Shown: positions 1 to 13,576, numbered from the stretch's first letter. The stretch: DNA of 64,000 nt from Labyrinthula sp. Ha (GCA_015227615.1 JAALGZ010000032.1:1-64000); one strand, 5' to 3'. Translations and numbers: made by a program. The notes: generated from the letters alone by a model not told the origin.

Positions 1-3000
1 GCAATCCCATTTTTGCGTTGTTTTCTAGATTCCATTCACATATAATATAATAGGTAGATATCATTATCATTAACGGTAGCACGTTAGCTTACCGTTAATT
101 TCCAATACTACTGGTCTTTAAATATTGAGAGGGAGAAAAGTATGTATATGTACTAACGTTATATTTAACGTTTCTACTATACCGATATCTAATAGAATAC
201 ATAATTAGGATTATAATCTTCAGAATATACCAAATCTTGGTCTCGGTATTCTCTTAGAAAGAGTAAGTTTCATAAAATACTATTTTAGGGAAACCCCTCA
301 TAAGTGAAGAACTTTTGGTTAGTGGCAAAGTTGAAAACAAAGAAACCATTACAAGAAGAGATACATGTTAGAGCGCCAATCGATACTTCCCAGTCAAAGA
401 GAGTTAAGGTGTCTCTTTAATCAAAGTGGCGTCAATGAATGCTAGTAGCCTTAAAATTCAAAAACATGCAGGTTTATACTAACCTAGAACTATATTATTT
501 CTTCACATAGTAACATCTTGGTACTGCAGAAAGTTGAAATCAAAGGCTTGGAATATCTCGAATAGGAGGGCCGCATTTCACCATTCAGATTTGTTAGACT
601 AGAAAGAAAAGATAGCCTGTTGAAGATTAAACAGAAATAATCGGGTTTTAGTATAGGAACGGGATGAGGGCCAACGGAGCCTTCTCGTAGACCACAACTG
701 TTGTATTTATACAAACATTTCAAGAAAAGTAAATAATCTCGAAAGATACTCAGCGCCATAGAAAATACCTCAAACAACACGTTATTAAAAGAACCTACTT
801 CCCCATTCCTGATCACACCAACATCATGTATTCTCTAGATAGGCACCACCTACAATGACTTTCCTTGAACCACCGACAACTCCAACAACTATCCAACTTT
901 GCAACATATATAATACCCATCCAACTACCGCAAGATTAACGTAAGCTTCAACAATATTTGAGTCATTGTATCACGAAATGAAAAAAACCTACAGCAAGGA
1001 ACACGCAGCTCAATGGAAAATATTCAAAGCAGCTATTCCTAATATCTCTCTCGGCGCAGCTCTGATACATCATGGATAGAGTCAATACAACTAGTACAGT
1101 TACGAAATCCTCCTTTTCATTTCCTAAAACTGTCGTGTCTAGACCTCATGCTAAAGAAGCTTCTACATTACTCTTCTCTGCATTGGTAATTTTCCAAATT
1201 CGGCTTCTTTCTAGAAGCAACTACAAATATAGTCATCGCTTGTAGTATTGCTGATTCGCTGGAGGGGTTGTAGGTTCATAAGGGGAGAGTTTAAAGGGAA
1301 AGAGTTGGAACTACCATGACCCATGCACTTGCTACGTGTTGTTTCTGCTAGCAATACCATTTTCACATTATAGAATTTAAGTTTGTTTGCCTCATAATGT
1401 ATTCGTGCTAGAATCTAAAGCTACGATATGACTCACTAGCAGCACTATATTACTTCGAGGCTACATTATTTTATTACCCGTGGCAGCAACAAAACCTAAT
1501 CTAAGCCCAAATCTACCCATTCTTCAAAACTAGATGCTTTTGATCGTTGCCATAGTTACTTGTCTATGGCAACAAACTTTAAAGAGTTCTTCGGAGGGAA
1601 AACCAGCATCTCACCTAAGTGGCGAAATGTCCTCAGTGAGTTCAAAAAATATTTAATGGAGAAGTCAAAGACAATGAGAATTTGGAGACATTCTTAGTAC
1701 AGTGTTGAGAACAAAAGATACAGCTCATTATTAAACTATCAGCCCTACTTCTTCTCTTTAACTTACGAACCTCTGAATGGATTACATGCTTCGCTTCTAT
1801 CAAGCAGAGTTCAAACAATACTAGTAAGAATATTCCCTGAATGAAGGAATGGTTTCCGATTTACCGAAAGTTTTTGCAAATTCATTATTCAATAGAAGTA
1901 GATGAATTCAAAAGGTAGCTTACAGAGAAAATTAAAGCAAAGTACTAAGATCCCCGTAAATGCTGTTATTTCCAGCTAATATTAAGTTTACTTGGTTTCT
2001 TTGCTGTGAGTCCTTCTGGATGCTGTATGCCTACTGAGAGAACTTTACAATATGAACTTGGAACATACGCTCAAGTAACATGGTTTTGTATATAAGATTG
2101 TGGCTTGGGTGGTCTTGTGCTTAGATATATGACTTCAAACTCTCCAAATATTGTATTTAGAATAGCTAAAGTTAATAATAAAATTTACTGTAGAATTGGA
2201 GGTGTACAGTGCAAGTCCTTTATTCTTGTTGGCTGCATAAATTATGTTTAATTTTAAGATGGGACTGTAGTACTATAAATATTAAAAATATCGACATATA
2301 TTAGAGGAATCATGATATATTCTCTTCTTATCTCAACTCCAATCCCCATACCAAGTCTACACACATTAGCTTCATTTTGTCTTGTTCGAATCGATGACTA
2401 ATAAGCTTCAATGTACAAATTGATATTTCAAATAAGTGACAAAGAAAAATCATAATATGTAAATTGTCCAAAAAGATTAGTAAGATTAAATATAAAATAG
2501 CAAACGAGTAAATAGATAATCTGGCTTGAGTCTAATTCACGTCCTGGTTGTATTCATATACTAAAGTGACCAAAAACATAATATATATGAAGATTGGAAA
2601 ATTTTATGTGTTGAAACCCTTTGCGGTTTATCTCTATGTCCAGATCTGAGTTCAAATTAATATAAAGTTAGCTCTGTATGTAAATTAGAGTCAAGGTGAT
2701 GGAGTTTATATATTGGAGAGAAACGTGGGACTGCTAAGAAATACATAGCAGCCCATTGATGTTTGTTGCTCGAATATTTTAGCTTTCAAGCTAGATGAAG
2801 ATTTTGTTCTGTGTTCAGATGTTGATGTTAATTATTCTATCTAAGCTCAGGGGAGGAAGCCATATGAAGGGCGAGTTGGAGAGCACCGATTTGAATCATA
2901 TAGCTTTTTCTTGTGGGGCAAGAGCCTTTGATTCACAGATGGGCCAACGGCTTCGAATAAGGGTAACGTTATCGAGGCTGTTATTGACATATTTTATGAT

Positions 3001-6000
3001 GTTCAGTTTAAGGATGGAAGATATTTTTTAACTGTTGAGATGATAAGAAGATTATTCTTGCGTTTTTTCTGTGATTTTTTAGTTACTACATCTATTCTTC
3101 GCAAGTTTTTTATTGGGCTTAGGGAGCACATATTACCCCAATGACTGTTTTAATTTTTATGAGTAAGGCTATGTACTCATTATTGGTAAGAATTTTGTAA
3201 GAGGGAGTTTGAGGCTCCTGGCTAGTTAGTATACCTAAATTCATATACTCTTATATTTTAGCTTCAGTAACTCGCAACCGAATATTATTTAAAAAATAAA
3301 AAAATCGATAGGTTTTTCTTTACATCTGGGATATATTTCAGTTCTCTAACATCGATTTTGGTCATCCTAGAATATTTTTGTTCCGGGTAAACGGAAGCAG
3401 CAGAAATCAGCACATTAAGCTCTTAATCTATTAAGTGTACGATACTTGAAGCTTTTGCATACATGAGGCTACCAAGATATGTTTTTGGATGACAAGAAGA
3501 TTCCATAGATTGAAAAGCCAGTTTTCATTTAATCGATTTTACAACCAGTGTTTTTTTTCGCAATTTTTACTAGGAATTTCCGGGTCAGTAAAGAATAGAA
3601 TATGGCCATCAAGGGCGTTTTTATTTAGAAAGTCCCAGGAACCGCCATTGCAACCGAAACCATTGACCAGTTCCTATATCCTTTGGTCAAATATAGGAAA
3701 ACCAACTCGCTCTTCTCATGAAGAATGTCGTATTAATTTTTCTTCCATAGATTTTTGTCTGCTCTAAAAGGTTATCTAATTTATCTTATTTTACTGGATG
3801 AGCTTACATAGGAGGTTCTACCAATTTGAATATTCTTACCCTTTATGTGATGTTAAAGCAGTTGGCAAATTTTGAAATCCGTTGCTTCAAGACAGTATTT
3901 GCTTTCTACCTTCTATTTCAATCCCACAAGGCTGTATAACTTTCTTGTTCCATATATCTTCCTTGTTTTAGCGATTGATTTCATGGGGGGGGGGGGGGGT
4001 AACAGAGTGGATATCAATATTCCCAAAATATGAAATTATTCAATAAGTTGGAATGTTCATAAGTTTCTTTAAAATTTTCGAGTGTCATCGTTTATGATCC
4101 TCTTAGTCATATTACTTATTTTGATAGTTATTGTGTTTCATAGCTGGTGACACCTTTGAAGAAGAGGTCATATCATCGATGAAATTTCTTCACCTAACCT
4201 ACAATTTTACGTTGGAGTAAAATTATATTTAGCTATACCTTGAACTAACATGTTAGGTTTTTATATTAACTTTGATTATTTTTTTGTACTCTAAAAACTG
4301 AAACAAAGCTTTTATTCTTGTTTCTGCATTCTTCCATATATGTAAGTTCAATTTTTCTTGTAATCGACTACTCCTCTAAATAATTCACGATAATTCTGAA
4401 CTTTTGGTTCAGCATAGTTTGAATATTTTTCGGTAGTTGCAAAATTTTGCTTGAATAGCATTGAATGTGGTACTATATTAATATTACACGGAATTATGGT
4501 TCCAATAGATTAAAAATTGCAATGTGTCCCTTGTGTATCATTGAATATTGCCTTGTTTCTATTTTGATTGGAGCAATCTCAGCACCGAGTTTCTTGTACA
4601 TTATGATGGAATGTATTTATCGACGATTATCTATATATTTATTACTGGAATAGCAGGCGACATTTCATGGAGACAATATACTTTTATTCTTTCAACTTTA
4701 TATAATGTTATGAGATCTGAATATGAATAGAGAGAATGGCTCTCAACCATTGTATAATTAATTTTTAAGTACTATTGATATTAACTGTTACAATTAAAGT
4801 AGAACAGGGATATTGTGTCTTGATTGCAAAAATTAAGCTATTGATTTTCAGGTAAATGTCTCGAACGATGTTTTTCTATTTATTTTAAAATATTTTATTG
4901 AAAAAATAACTATTTCCATATACTTTTATTGGACAACTTATCGTGTAGAATATCATCGGAAGCCTTAATCCAGCTATATCTAAATTATAAAATAGTTTAG
5001 AAGAAAAAGATAAGAAACTAATCTTGATAGTCATTATTCACAAATCTACAATCTTCTGGATTTAAAACATAAGACTGGAGTCAAATTAGAACTGACAAGG
5101 TGCAACTTCTATTATTTTTTCGATTAATGCTTAGATCAGTTAGACAGTAAGTTTCCAACTCTGATGGTGTAGACAGTACTCTCTAGCGGAAGCATATAAT
5201 ATTTCTTACGTGGAATAAAACGTCAAAAATCATATCCCACAAAGAGCCAGTAATGCTCGAAAGAAAAATACTACGGTATAACAAGCCATATAATAACAGA
5301 AAGGAAAATTACAGGCATAAATGTCATTTATAATCCCAATATTATCTTCCCCTTTCATCCAGGATTGAAATCATTTCCAGGGTGTTATAAACCTAGCCCG
5401 TCACGAGGTTTTTATATATGTTTTTGCTGTAGGAATTTTGTCTTCCTGATTAACTCAATTGAGTTTAACCGAGTTTTCTACTGAACAGTTCCAATAATCA
5501 TTCGCTTATATAGCGTATACAGGTTAGCCAAAAAGAAACTTTAAACTACGAGAAACAACTCTTCATAGGATAGGCGCTCAAATTATAGTTATTACCCAGT
5601 AGAACTAGGCATAATGCTGCGTTTTTTCTAGAAGTCACAATCTACATGAATAGATTCAATGTTTCATTAAGAGATAATCAGGACGTAATAATTAAGTCTT
5701 AGAGACATTATTTTAAATATCGCCCAAGACTTTATTCCCGGTGCTTTTAGTGATGATTGTTTGAATAGATAATGATGCATTGTATTTCTAAGTCTGAAAA
5801 AGAAGAATTATTGAGCAGATTATTTGGAAGTTGTAAAAATGAATATTTTTCTATTGTTGGTCATGAAATTTTCAATTATCCTGCAACTTTTGGTTATATT
5901 CCCGTGTAAGGGTAGCTGTGACAAATCTTGTAAACTTATCTTATATTGCTTCTTTGCCAACATACAGTAATATATTTGGAAAGAACCCAGCAGAAATTAT

Positions 6001-8341
6001 ACCCTACAGTTTTGGTTACCTTGCACCCGGCCTCAAATTTCCACATTACAATTTCTTCTAATTCTGTCCAAAAGAGACCATATTGCTATTGAAAAACCTA
6101 TTAGATACGAATCTAGTAATTTTAACTATGATCAGAAAAATACAGGGCTTGCAAAATTGAATATTAAATAACAGACTAATGAAGACAATAAGCATAAAGA
6201 TTCTCCAATACCCTAACATAGCTATCAAATCACAGTCGCAAACTTAATTAGAGATTCACAGGTCCAATATCAATCTCTCGAAACATATAATCTGTCTGAA
6301 AAAGTAATATGTTGACTTATGGATATCATAAATAGTAGTCAAGAAGAAAAAGTGGTATAATTGTCTTATTCCTTAAGGAATTTATATTACCGATATTTAG
6401 TTGAATCTTACTTACCAACACAAAAGTATGTTGATTAAGTTTTGCGGATTTTGATTCTTTGTCTTTGACTTCTTATTTACTTCTATAACAACTGGAATTT
6501 GCAAAATTAATTTACAGGTAGAATAAACTGGAACCGTTGACCTTGGTTACTACCAATATGTTGAGATGAATTTATAAATTCACTGCAATGAATCTACTCT
6601 ACAACATTATTGAACTCGAATTAAATATTTGTGCGACAAAAGGCATTGGTATCAATAGAATTGAGATTACTATCATAGCACACTATCAACTTAGCAATCT
6701 CAACTTGGTCATTGTACATCAATTGGCTAATAATAATAAACACTAAAGTTATTGTTAACATCTATTTTGTGTCTCATCTCTGCATCTTATATAAATTGTT
6801 TTTAAATCTAAATACCATGTTCTTAAAGTGCTGCGCTGCTTTAAATCCAGTAAGGTTTATCACTGAATACTGTCAAGACTATTATTTTCTTACTTAGCGA
6901 ATCTGTTGGTAAAAACAAGAGAACCTGCAGGAACTATATGGGTTGGCCTCATCTTATTAAATACTAGGTTTCTTTTCCTGGTTTCATAGAATTCTAACTA
7001 AATACGTTTTGTTTGGTAAATATGTAACTAAAGTGATATGCTCTGATAAATGTTACCTAGAATCCAGCTATAAAAGTACTAAAAATGTAAGACATTTAGA
7101 TATAGTAACAATCAAAATATATGAAATATATATATATATCACTATTCATTTTTATTTTGTCATACTATAATAACCATCTAAATTTAATAACTTAGTATTC
7201 AAAGAAAGTGTTCATTAAGAACAAGATATCCATCACTTTGAAGTCTCTGGCTTGATTGTTAGCAATATGAAAACGGACTCAACAACAGCATAAGATACTT
7301 CATCTAATTTAGTTAATTTATATAAATGTAACTATAACCATCATTGCATTGTTGCCTTGTTGTTCTCTTTTTTTGATACTTGGGATGTATACGTTACTTC
7401 TTTTCAAAGTATCTAACCCTTACTTAAACAACATAATACACGACAGCTGCTATTTTTTGTATTGAACAAGAACATGATAAAAATATTATTATTCAGCCAT
7501 TAGTAATGAATTAGAGCACAATTGAAAATAAGAATCCTGGTAAAAAAATTTATCTACTTCATGAGAAAAAATATCGTTTGTCGTATTAACATTTTGGGGA
7601 CACAGGGGGTTGAACGATAGGTGTCAATGGCACTCGGTTCGCCTGAGTAATTCTTGTTCAGTAAGAACAGACCTTCTACTTTCATTTCAATAATAAAAAA
7701 ATACTTGCCCCTCTTTTTCTGATTCTTTTTTTTTCATACTGTAGCACATGACAATGGAGAATGATAGCCTGCTGAACATGCAAACATCTAGAAAGGAATT
7801 AAGCTTATAAATAAATTTTTATAAAATACAACAATTAACTAAAAATATTTCAATTTTTTTATAGTACTGCTTATATATTAAAAAAAGAATCTCTTGGTAA
7901 GTTTTGACTGATGAGGTATTGGGTTGGTTTAGTTCTTCCCGCAATGCAGTAAGTAGGTGTTGCAAGTTCTTATTCAATCTTACTAGTAGCATACCAATCT
8001 GCTAAAGCAATTATATTAGATTCCCATCCTTTTTTTCTCAATTTATTTAAAAGATCTTTAATTATTTATATTCCAACTCATGTTGCTCAGCTATTTGGGG
8101 GAATTTTCTTTATTCACAATATGGTTCATCAAAATCAGAGCTTACGCTTTGAAACAAGAATAGTACTATTCAATACTGAAGCTAAGTTGATTTATATAAT
8201 CCTCAAACAAATAAAAATATATACACTATCTAGAAATCTGGGAATATTTCTTCTTAGTCTTATTTTAACCAAGGTGACTTTAAGACAACAGCAGAAATAT
8301 TTCTATATCACAAGGGTGCTTTACTGTGTAGAAACATATAA
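1..8341. other. Gene-free AT-rich spacer
   Basis: No reading frame here has recognisable domains, and the longest open stretches (about 60 to 108 codons) have the irregular composition expected of chance. Visible structure is limited to a run of 15 G at 3985-3999, a short TA repeat near 7124-7138 and a 14-base perfect palindrome at 6368-6381. I see no tRNA, no LTR and no transposon termini. Degraded repeats could still be present but would need alignment to other copies in the genome. Confidence 0.6.
3985..3999. repeat. Poly-G run (15 G)
   Basis: Fifteen consecutive G in strongly AT-rich spacer. Two shorter runs of the same kind occur at 25136-25146 (11 G) and 46148-46157 (10 G). All three have the Gs on the + strand and none lies in a gene. 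Confidence 0.95.
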
Positions 8342-9208
8342 ATGAATTTTGGCACAGCCTTACGAAGAGCTCGACAAGTAGTCGGAAAAGGCGGAAATAT
8401 GAAAGAAGTTGCTCGTCTTATTCAACACAACCATCAACAAAATACTTCTTATAAGCTTCTTGGTCAAATTCAATTACTTAACAACAATGTCCCATTACCT
8501 TATATAATAAACTTGGCGCCATTTTTCAAACACGATTTCCATGTCACAGAACATGTACTTATCCCTCGTTCAGATTCTGAAGCAATTGTTGAATACTCTA
8601 TTTCTCAAATTAATAATTTTCTTAAAAGAAAGAAAGATTTAAAAATTAACGTGCTGGAATTTGGTGTTGGTAGTGGTTGTTTACTTCTAAGTATTGTGAA
8701 GGAACTAGAAGAAAAGGGATTTCAAGTACATGGAACTGGAGTTGATATATCAAAAAAAGCACTTCAAGTCGCTGAAAAAAATATTAATCTGTTTGATTTA
8801 GATAAGAAAGTTGACCTCCTTCAAATGGATTTCAATAATATGAAAAGTGTTTCTGCAAAATTTAGTCACATGAAACAGTTTGATCTTATTGTTTCAAATC
8901 CACCTTATGTGACAAAATCAGAGCTTGAAAGTTTGAAAAATACAAGTAAACAGTTTCAAATGGAGCCTGAGTTAGCATTAAGTGGAAATCGTCAGGATGT
9001 TATTGATAATTATCGGTCTATTATCAATCTGGTTAAAATTAATAATCTTCTCACACCAAGTGGTAAACTAATTCTAGAATTTGGAGATACACAAAAACCT
9101 CAAATTGAAAAGATAATTCTTACAGCAGGTTTAGTCATAGAAGAAATAATCAAAGATTTGAACCAAAAAGATAGGGGAATAGTTGCAAAATACGAATATT
9201 CATCTTAA
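8342..9208 (+). CDS. HEMK1: HemK/PrmC-family peptide-chain-release-factor glutamine methyltransferase
   Basis: Enzymes of this family transfer a methyl group from S-adenosylmethionine to the glutamine of the GGQ motif in release factors. The 288-residue protein shows the family pattern: VLIPR at residues 72-76, SAM-binding motif I LEFGVGSGCL at 105-114, an acidic residue after the next strand (D135), the substrate-binding NPPY at 186-189, then EPELALSG at 208-215 and LEFG at 245-248. The N-terminal helical domain is short. The first 20 residues are basic and without acids, which fits a mitochondrial targeting peptide (HEMK1-like) rather than the cytosolic N6AMT1 type, but this is inference. 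The ATG start gives a complete domain, and no intron is needed. The stop lies 13 bases from that of the convergent lipase gene. Gene identity within the HemK/PrmC group is firm; the compartment is not. Confidence 0.9.
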   Translation: MNFGTALRRARQVVGKGGNMKEVARLIQHNHQQNTSYKLLGQIQLLNNNVPLPYIINLAPFFKHDFHVTEHVLIPRSDSEAIVEYSISQINNFLKRKKDLKINVLEFGVGSGCLLLSIVKELEEKGFQVHGTGVDISKKALQVAEKNINLFDLDKKVDLLQMDFNNMKSVSAKFSHMKQFDLIVSNPPYVTKSELESLKNTSKQFQMEPELALSGNRQDVIDNYRSIINLVKINNLLTPSGKLILEFGDTQKPQIEKIILTAGLVIEEIIKDLNQKDRGIVAKYEYSS

Positions 9209-9221
9209 ACAAGAAAGTGTT

Positions 9222-10217
9222 TTACAAACCAACATACTTGCAAGATGGAATTGATGTCGTATTTGTAGATATGAAACTTCTATATACTCGAATACTATGT
9301 GTGTCATATCTGCACTGAGTACAACCTTCGTACGTCACGGGATCCGCAGCGTAACATTCAGCACATGATTCCGGTTCCGGTACTTCTTCATCGGGAAAAG
9401 TACATTGCAAACCTGCTTGATTAATCTCGAAAATCTTCGGAACCGGATCATGTTGGTTAAATAACATCAAAGCACAGCCAGTTTCATTAAAGTCAGAATT
9501 TTCGCTTTCTATAATTGACTTAATTCCTACTCCAGCTATTGAAAAACTGGCAAATCTTACTTTTGGCTTAAATTTTTTTAAATTGCTTCTTTCTTGGTAA
9601 AAAGCGTTCATGTAATTTGCTATACTGCTTCCCATGCTGTGACCACTTAAAAGAACTTTTACTCGATCCGAGCGTCGTAAATTAAGACTGGAGATTGTTG
9701 TAGAGATAAAGTTATCTGCTTGAGAAACGTAGTCTAAATCCTCAACAGAGAATGCCTCAATGCAAGCTTCAGATCTTGGATTTCCAAACGCAAATATAAT
9801 CTCATTTGCACAGTTATCTGCAAAACTTATTGTGCCACGAAATGCAAACATCAAGTAAGTAAATTTTGAACTTGCTTGTGTTCCTGTGTACTTGTATGCA
9901 ACTGCATTAACCCCGTCTTCAGGTCTAAGTGCTCCAACAAGCTCAAAATCAGTAATGTTTACCTCATTTTCATTGTTTACATAAGTTACAGTGTTAACAT
10001 CCAAAATAGGCTGCATTGCAGATTTGAATTTCTGTACATTGTCAACATATGGTAGTAAGGATGTGTCAAATATTGTTTGCCAAGGGGTGTTGGATGATAT
10101 TTGAAAACTATGTTTTTTTGGTGTAGATACAAAACCAGCGCACAAGTTTCTTGAGAGAGTTGAAGCTTTGGATAGATTTAATAGCCATAAAATAAGTGGA
10201 TAAAAGATTTGTTTCAT
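9222..10217 (-). CDS. Secreted class 3 (fungal-type) lipase
   Basis: Alpha/beta-hydrolase of the lipase class 3 family, expected to hydrolyse acylglycerols outside the cell or in a vacuole. The 331-residue protein begins with a hydrophobic stretch (residues about 4-15) ending in a small-residue segment, a likely signal peptide. FAFRGT at 124-129 matches the oxyanion-loop motif. GHSMG at 192-196 holds the nucleophile S194. The HDPVP at 256-260 gives the probable catalytic D257, and H307 in the segment DTH is the best candidate for the catalytic histidine. Between D257 and H307 sits an insert with two CxxC pairs (C285/C288 and C299/C302) plus C272, which suggests disulphides and supports secretion. 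The catalytic residues appear intact, so activity is likely. The gene has one exon and converges on the HemK gene with 13 bases between stop codons. The substrate cannot be told from sequence. Confidence 0.9.
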   Translation of the reverse strand: MKQIFYPLILWLLNLSKASTLSRNLCAGFVSTPKKHSFQISSNTPWQTIFDTSLLPYVDNVQKFKSAMQPILDVNTVTYVNNENEVNITDFELVGALRPEDGVNAVAYKYTGTQASSKFTYLMFAFRGTISFADNCANEIIFAFGNPRSEACIEAFSVEDLDYVSQADNFISTTISSLNLRRSDRVKVLLSGHSMGSSIANYMNAFYQERSNLKKFKPKVRFASFSIAGVGIKSIIESENSDFNETGCALMLFNQHDPVPKIFEINQAGLQCTFPDEEVPEPESCAECYAADPVTYEGCTQCRYDTHSIRVYRSFISTNTTSIPSCKYVGL

Positions 10218-13200
10218 GCTTTTTTATATGGGTAGGATGAAATATTATTTTCTTATAGTAAGAATTCTCTGCGTTCCAAATATTGTTTGTTCCGGATTGC
10301 GTTTTAGAAAATAGTAAAAAAATAGATCGTATATATAGTCTTGAATTAGAATAATTTAATTTCGTTCAATAATTTAAAAAAGATATATATATGATATTGT
10401 TCTATTAGATTCTTAGTAATACAATTTATAGTTGCTATAACTTAAGCCACAGGATCTTATTTTGTTTTTTTTTTTACTTTATCTATGAAGACGGTAGTAT
10501 ACTAACCTAGATTATAGGTGCAAAGTGAGGAAAATTCCTCATTGAGGAATTCAGGAACCTGAAAAATCAGTCATGAAACTCAAATTTGTCAATCTCTTCC
10601 TCATTTGATACTTCATTGAGTTCCTGAAAATCGTCGCTCAAATACTCAGTCATTCTTCAGTCATTGTGGAACGGATATTCACTCAACCTCTCTTAGTCAC
10701 TGGCAGAACTCCTCAAAAATCCGAATGATTACTCAATGAGTACTCACGCTGCACCGCTGCTTGAGATAAAAGATGTTGTGAACGGAAAGTAAATGGTTTC
10801 TGAGGTAATTCTTGTTATTATGGCCTCACAAAATTAAATTTAGCATAACTGGAATTGTGCATGTGAAGAACTCGAATGAACAGCCAAGGAGTTTAACCTG
10901 GTAACTTTTAATGATATTATTTGCTTTAATGTCGTTCAGAGTACCCCTGTCCAGCCTAAGATTAACTGAAGGGTTAGCAGGTAGGATGGCACATGCAGCC
11001 CTTAAATACATGGGCATCTGAAAGTCGAGAACAGACAAGTATTCTTGACTGTTAGACCTTCTATAGGGGAATTAAAAGTAGAAGTAGCAGTAACGTGTTT
11101 TAGCTAACTTGGACAAAAAAATAAGAAAATAAAAACATGCTTCTGTGCCTTCAAAAAAATAGATGAGTCCGGTTATTGAGACACTACTAGTGCAAGCAAC
11201 TTCTAACCTTCTAATAGGATGAAGCTGCAAGAAAATCTTTTGCATAAGAGTTGTTTCTATTATAAACCGAAACCTCGCATCTTTCAAGCAATAAGAGCTT
11301 TGACCTTTTTTGTAAAGCTAAACAACAACTAGATACATATTTCAGTTAGTAATTAAGATAATGTCTGCATGCTGTTTCTTTAAGTTATCATTAACGTTAC
11401 CGTTTTGCCACGTACTTAACCTAGAAACAAGTAGCTTAAGGTTCTATTTGCAGAACAAATAGAAAGTGTAGCTCTTAGTTAAGTTAATTAAAAGAGAAAG
11501 CAAAATATGTTTCACATATTTCTGATATTCTTTATAATGTTCCTTGCTGAATAATATCAAGTGCACTGGCCAGAGAAAAAAGCTGAGTATGGCTAGGATT
11601 AGGCTATAACGGAAAAGACTCTAAAGAAGATCATAGCTTCATATTCTCTGAAAAACAGTACCTGAGCTGACCGAGGATCTAGTAAGAAATATATATAAGC
11701 CAAAAAAAAACAGAACTCGAAGCAAAACAAGGTTTGACTTTAGGTCAGTGTTCATAGGGATGATGTTGTCATAGATGCTACCTTGGTCCCTCAGGGTGGA
11801 TAAATAGGGGTCATTATCCTACATGCATGTATGATGCACGATACCAAGTGGTGCACTCCTTCATAATTCGTACTATTCAAAATATGCTAGGTTCACAATT
11901 TCCACACTAACATATATCCAGATGTGGTGTAAGCAAGCATTTCATACATAAACGCTGCGTATACAAGTGACCTTTATGTTTGCACTATGGCTCATGAAGC
12001 CTTAGGGACATATTTTTAGGAATAAGACCATGATGGAGCTCTGGCGTATTGTAACAGGTTTAATGAAATGTTCTTGAATAAACTATATACCATAGTTTCA
12101 GGTGATCGCTGTAACGTAAAATTTTCATCTACTGCTATTTTTCAAAAGAAATGAAATAACTAAAGCACTTTCCACCTCAAATTTTAAGAAACTAATACAT
12201 TGGTCATACATCTTAACAACATTTCATTTAGATGGCGGATTAGAATTTTTGAAGTATCGTGGATATTTGTCTTTAGTATTCTTGGAAAGCAATCTTAAGA
12301 GTAATATATCTAAATTCATGTTATAAAATAAAATTCTTAGCTGTTGGAAGTTAATGGCAAAGCTATTGAATCTTCGAACAGAGAAAAAAGCGAAAGCTGA
12401 TACATAATCTTACAGAGAAAAGTCAGAAGTCTCATTTTTAAACTTTGTATACTATAACAACAGTACACCATAGTAGAGCGTGTATATAATAATCTTTTGA
12501 GAGCTCGACTAATTTGGCGCTGTTTCATGATAAGCAAGAGTGGGATTTGATGTTTTGTAATTTGTCAATGACAAGTTTTCAAATATTTTTCTCATTGATA
12601 AATTATCAAAAAATCAAATCCGAGGCCTAAATCCGAGTACAGAGTGAAAGTTTGAAAACTTAGATGATATCGAGTGATATCAAACGATCGGTCATATCTA
12701 TATCTTATTTGCCTAGTGTTTATGTTTTTACCCATTTCCATATGACCTTGACATTACCTTTTCCCGAAGGGCGATTCTGAAGAATCCGCATACACCTTGC
12801 CATGGAGCCCTTGATTATTTTCACTAAGGACAGGACTACTTAGAAAAGGATATTATGTTTTTCATGATCCCGTTTCATATTCCGGTTGTTATTCAAAGAA
12901 ACGGTCAATTTTTTAGGGCATCTTCAAATCTGCTAGAAATAAAGAAAAACAGAAAGACATTATGGTAATTAGGCTGCTTAAGGAACGAAGCTATTGCAAC
13001 AGTATTAACAAAGATCTACTATCTAATACAATAATTTCAAAGAAAAACACGTTGCAAAAGTAAAGAAGTTAAGAGCACTATTTGAGGATCTAACATAAAA
13101 TATAATGTCCATGTTGATCATGTCTGAGGTATTACTATAATCCTTTTTTCAAACCTTTTTTACGAAGTGTTTGCACGAATCTTGCATTTTTTCTCGTTTG

Positions 13201-13576
13201 ATAAATTCTTACTCTAATTTTTCATATTTATCTTGATCCACATCATACTTCTATTGCTTCATCCCGCGAAATGAAAATAACTAGAACCATTAAATTGGGT
13301 AGTGTCTACTAGCATAAGTTTTTTGTTTTTTATGCTGCTAGCTTGGGGTTTTAAGATTTGAGCTGGACTGAGCTAAATTGGAAAACAATAAATTGCTTTA
13401 CAACATATAATTAAGACCCATAATTTCAAAAAATGAGAACCTTTCACATGAAATATTGTAGTGTAACTTAAGGACAATATGGATATTTTAACTCACCCAA
13501 ATTCGAAACAATATATTTCCCAAGTCTTAATAATCAATATTAATTCACTTTAAAAAGTAGATGAACCTGTTAATCT
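10218..13576. other. Spacer with a TCA/TGA-rich patch
   Basis: No gene recognised. The stretch 10530-10760 is visibly enriched in short TCA, TGA and ACTCA words and opens with an inverted repeat (10533-10551). The remainder is AT-rich with only short chance frames. A few frames of about 70 codons at 10826-11287 and 12337-12537 have no family resemblance. Confidence 0.5.
10533..10551. repeat. Short inverted repeat, 9-bp arms with 1-base spacer
   Basis: The arms AATTCCTCA and TGAGGAATT are perfect complements around a single T. It stands at the left edge of the TCA/TGA-rich patch and lies upstream of the lipase gene start (10217, minus strand), so a regulatory role is possible but unproven. 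Confidence 0.8.

Noticed and set aside
490-816. 108-codon minus-strand frame
   Set aside because: Irregular composition, no family resemblance, no neighbouring exon or repeat copy; consistent with chance.
2795-3767. Two plus-strand frames of 78 and 92 codons
   Set aside because: Composition looks random and no domain, intron joint or second copy supports them.
6368-6381. 14-base perfect palindrome ATTCCTTAAGGAAT, partly like the reverse complement of the LTR core
   Set aside because: Only 12 bases match the LTR and the rest of the LTR is absent; expected occasionally by chance.
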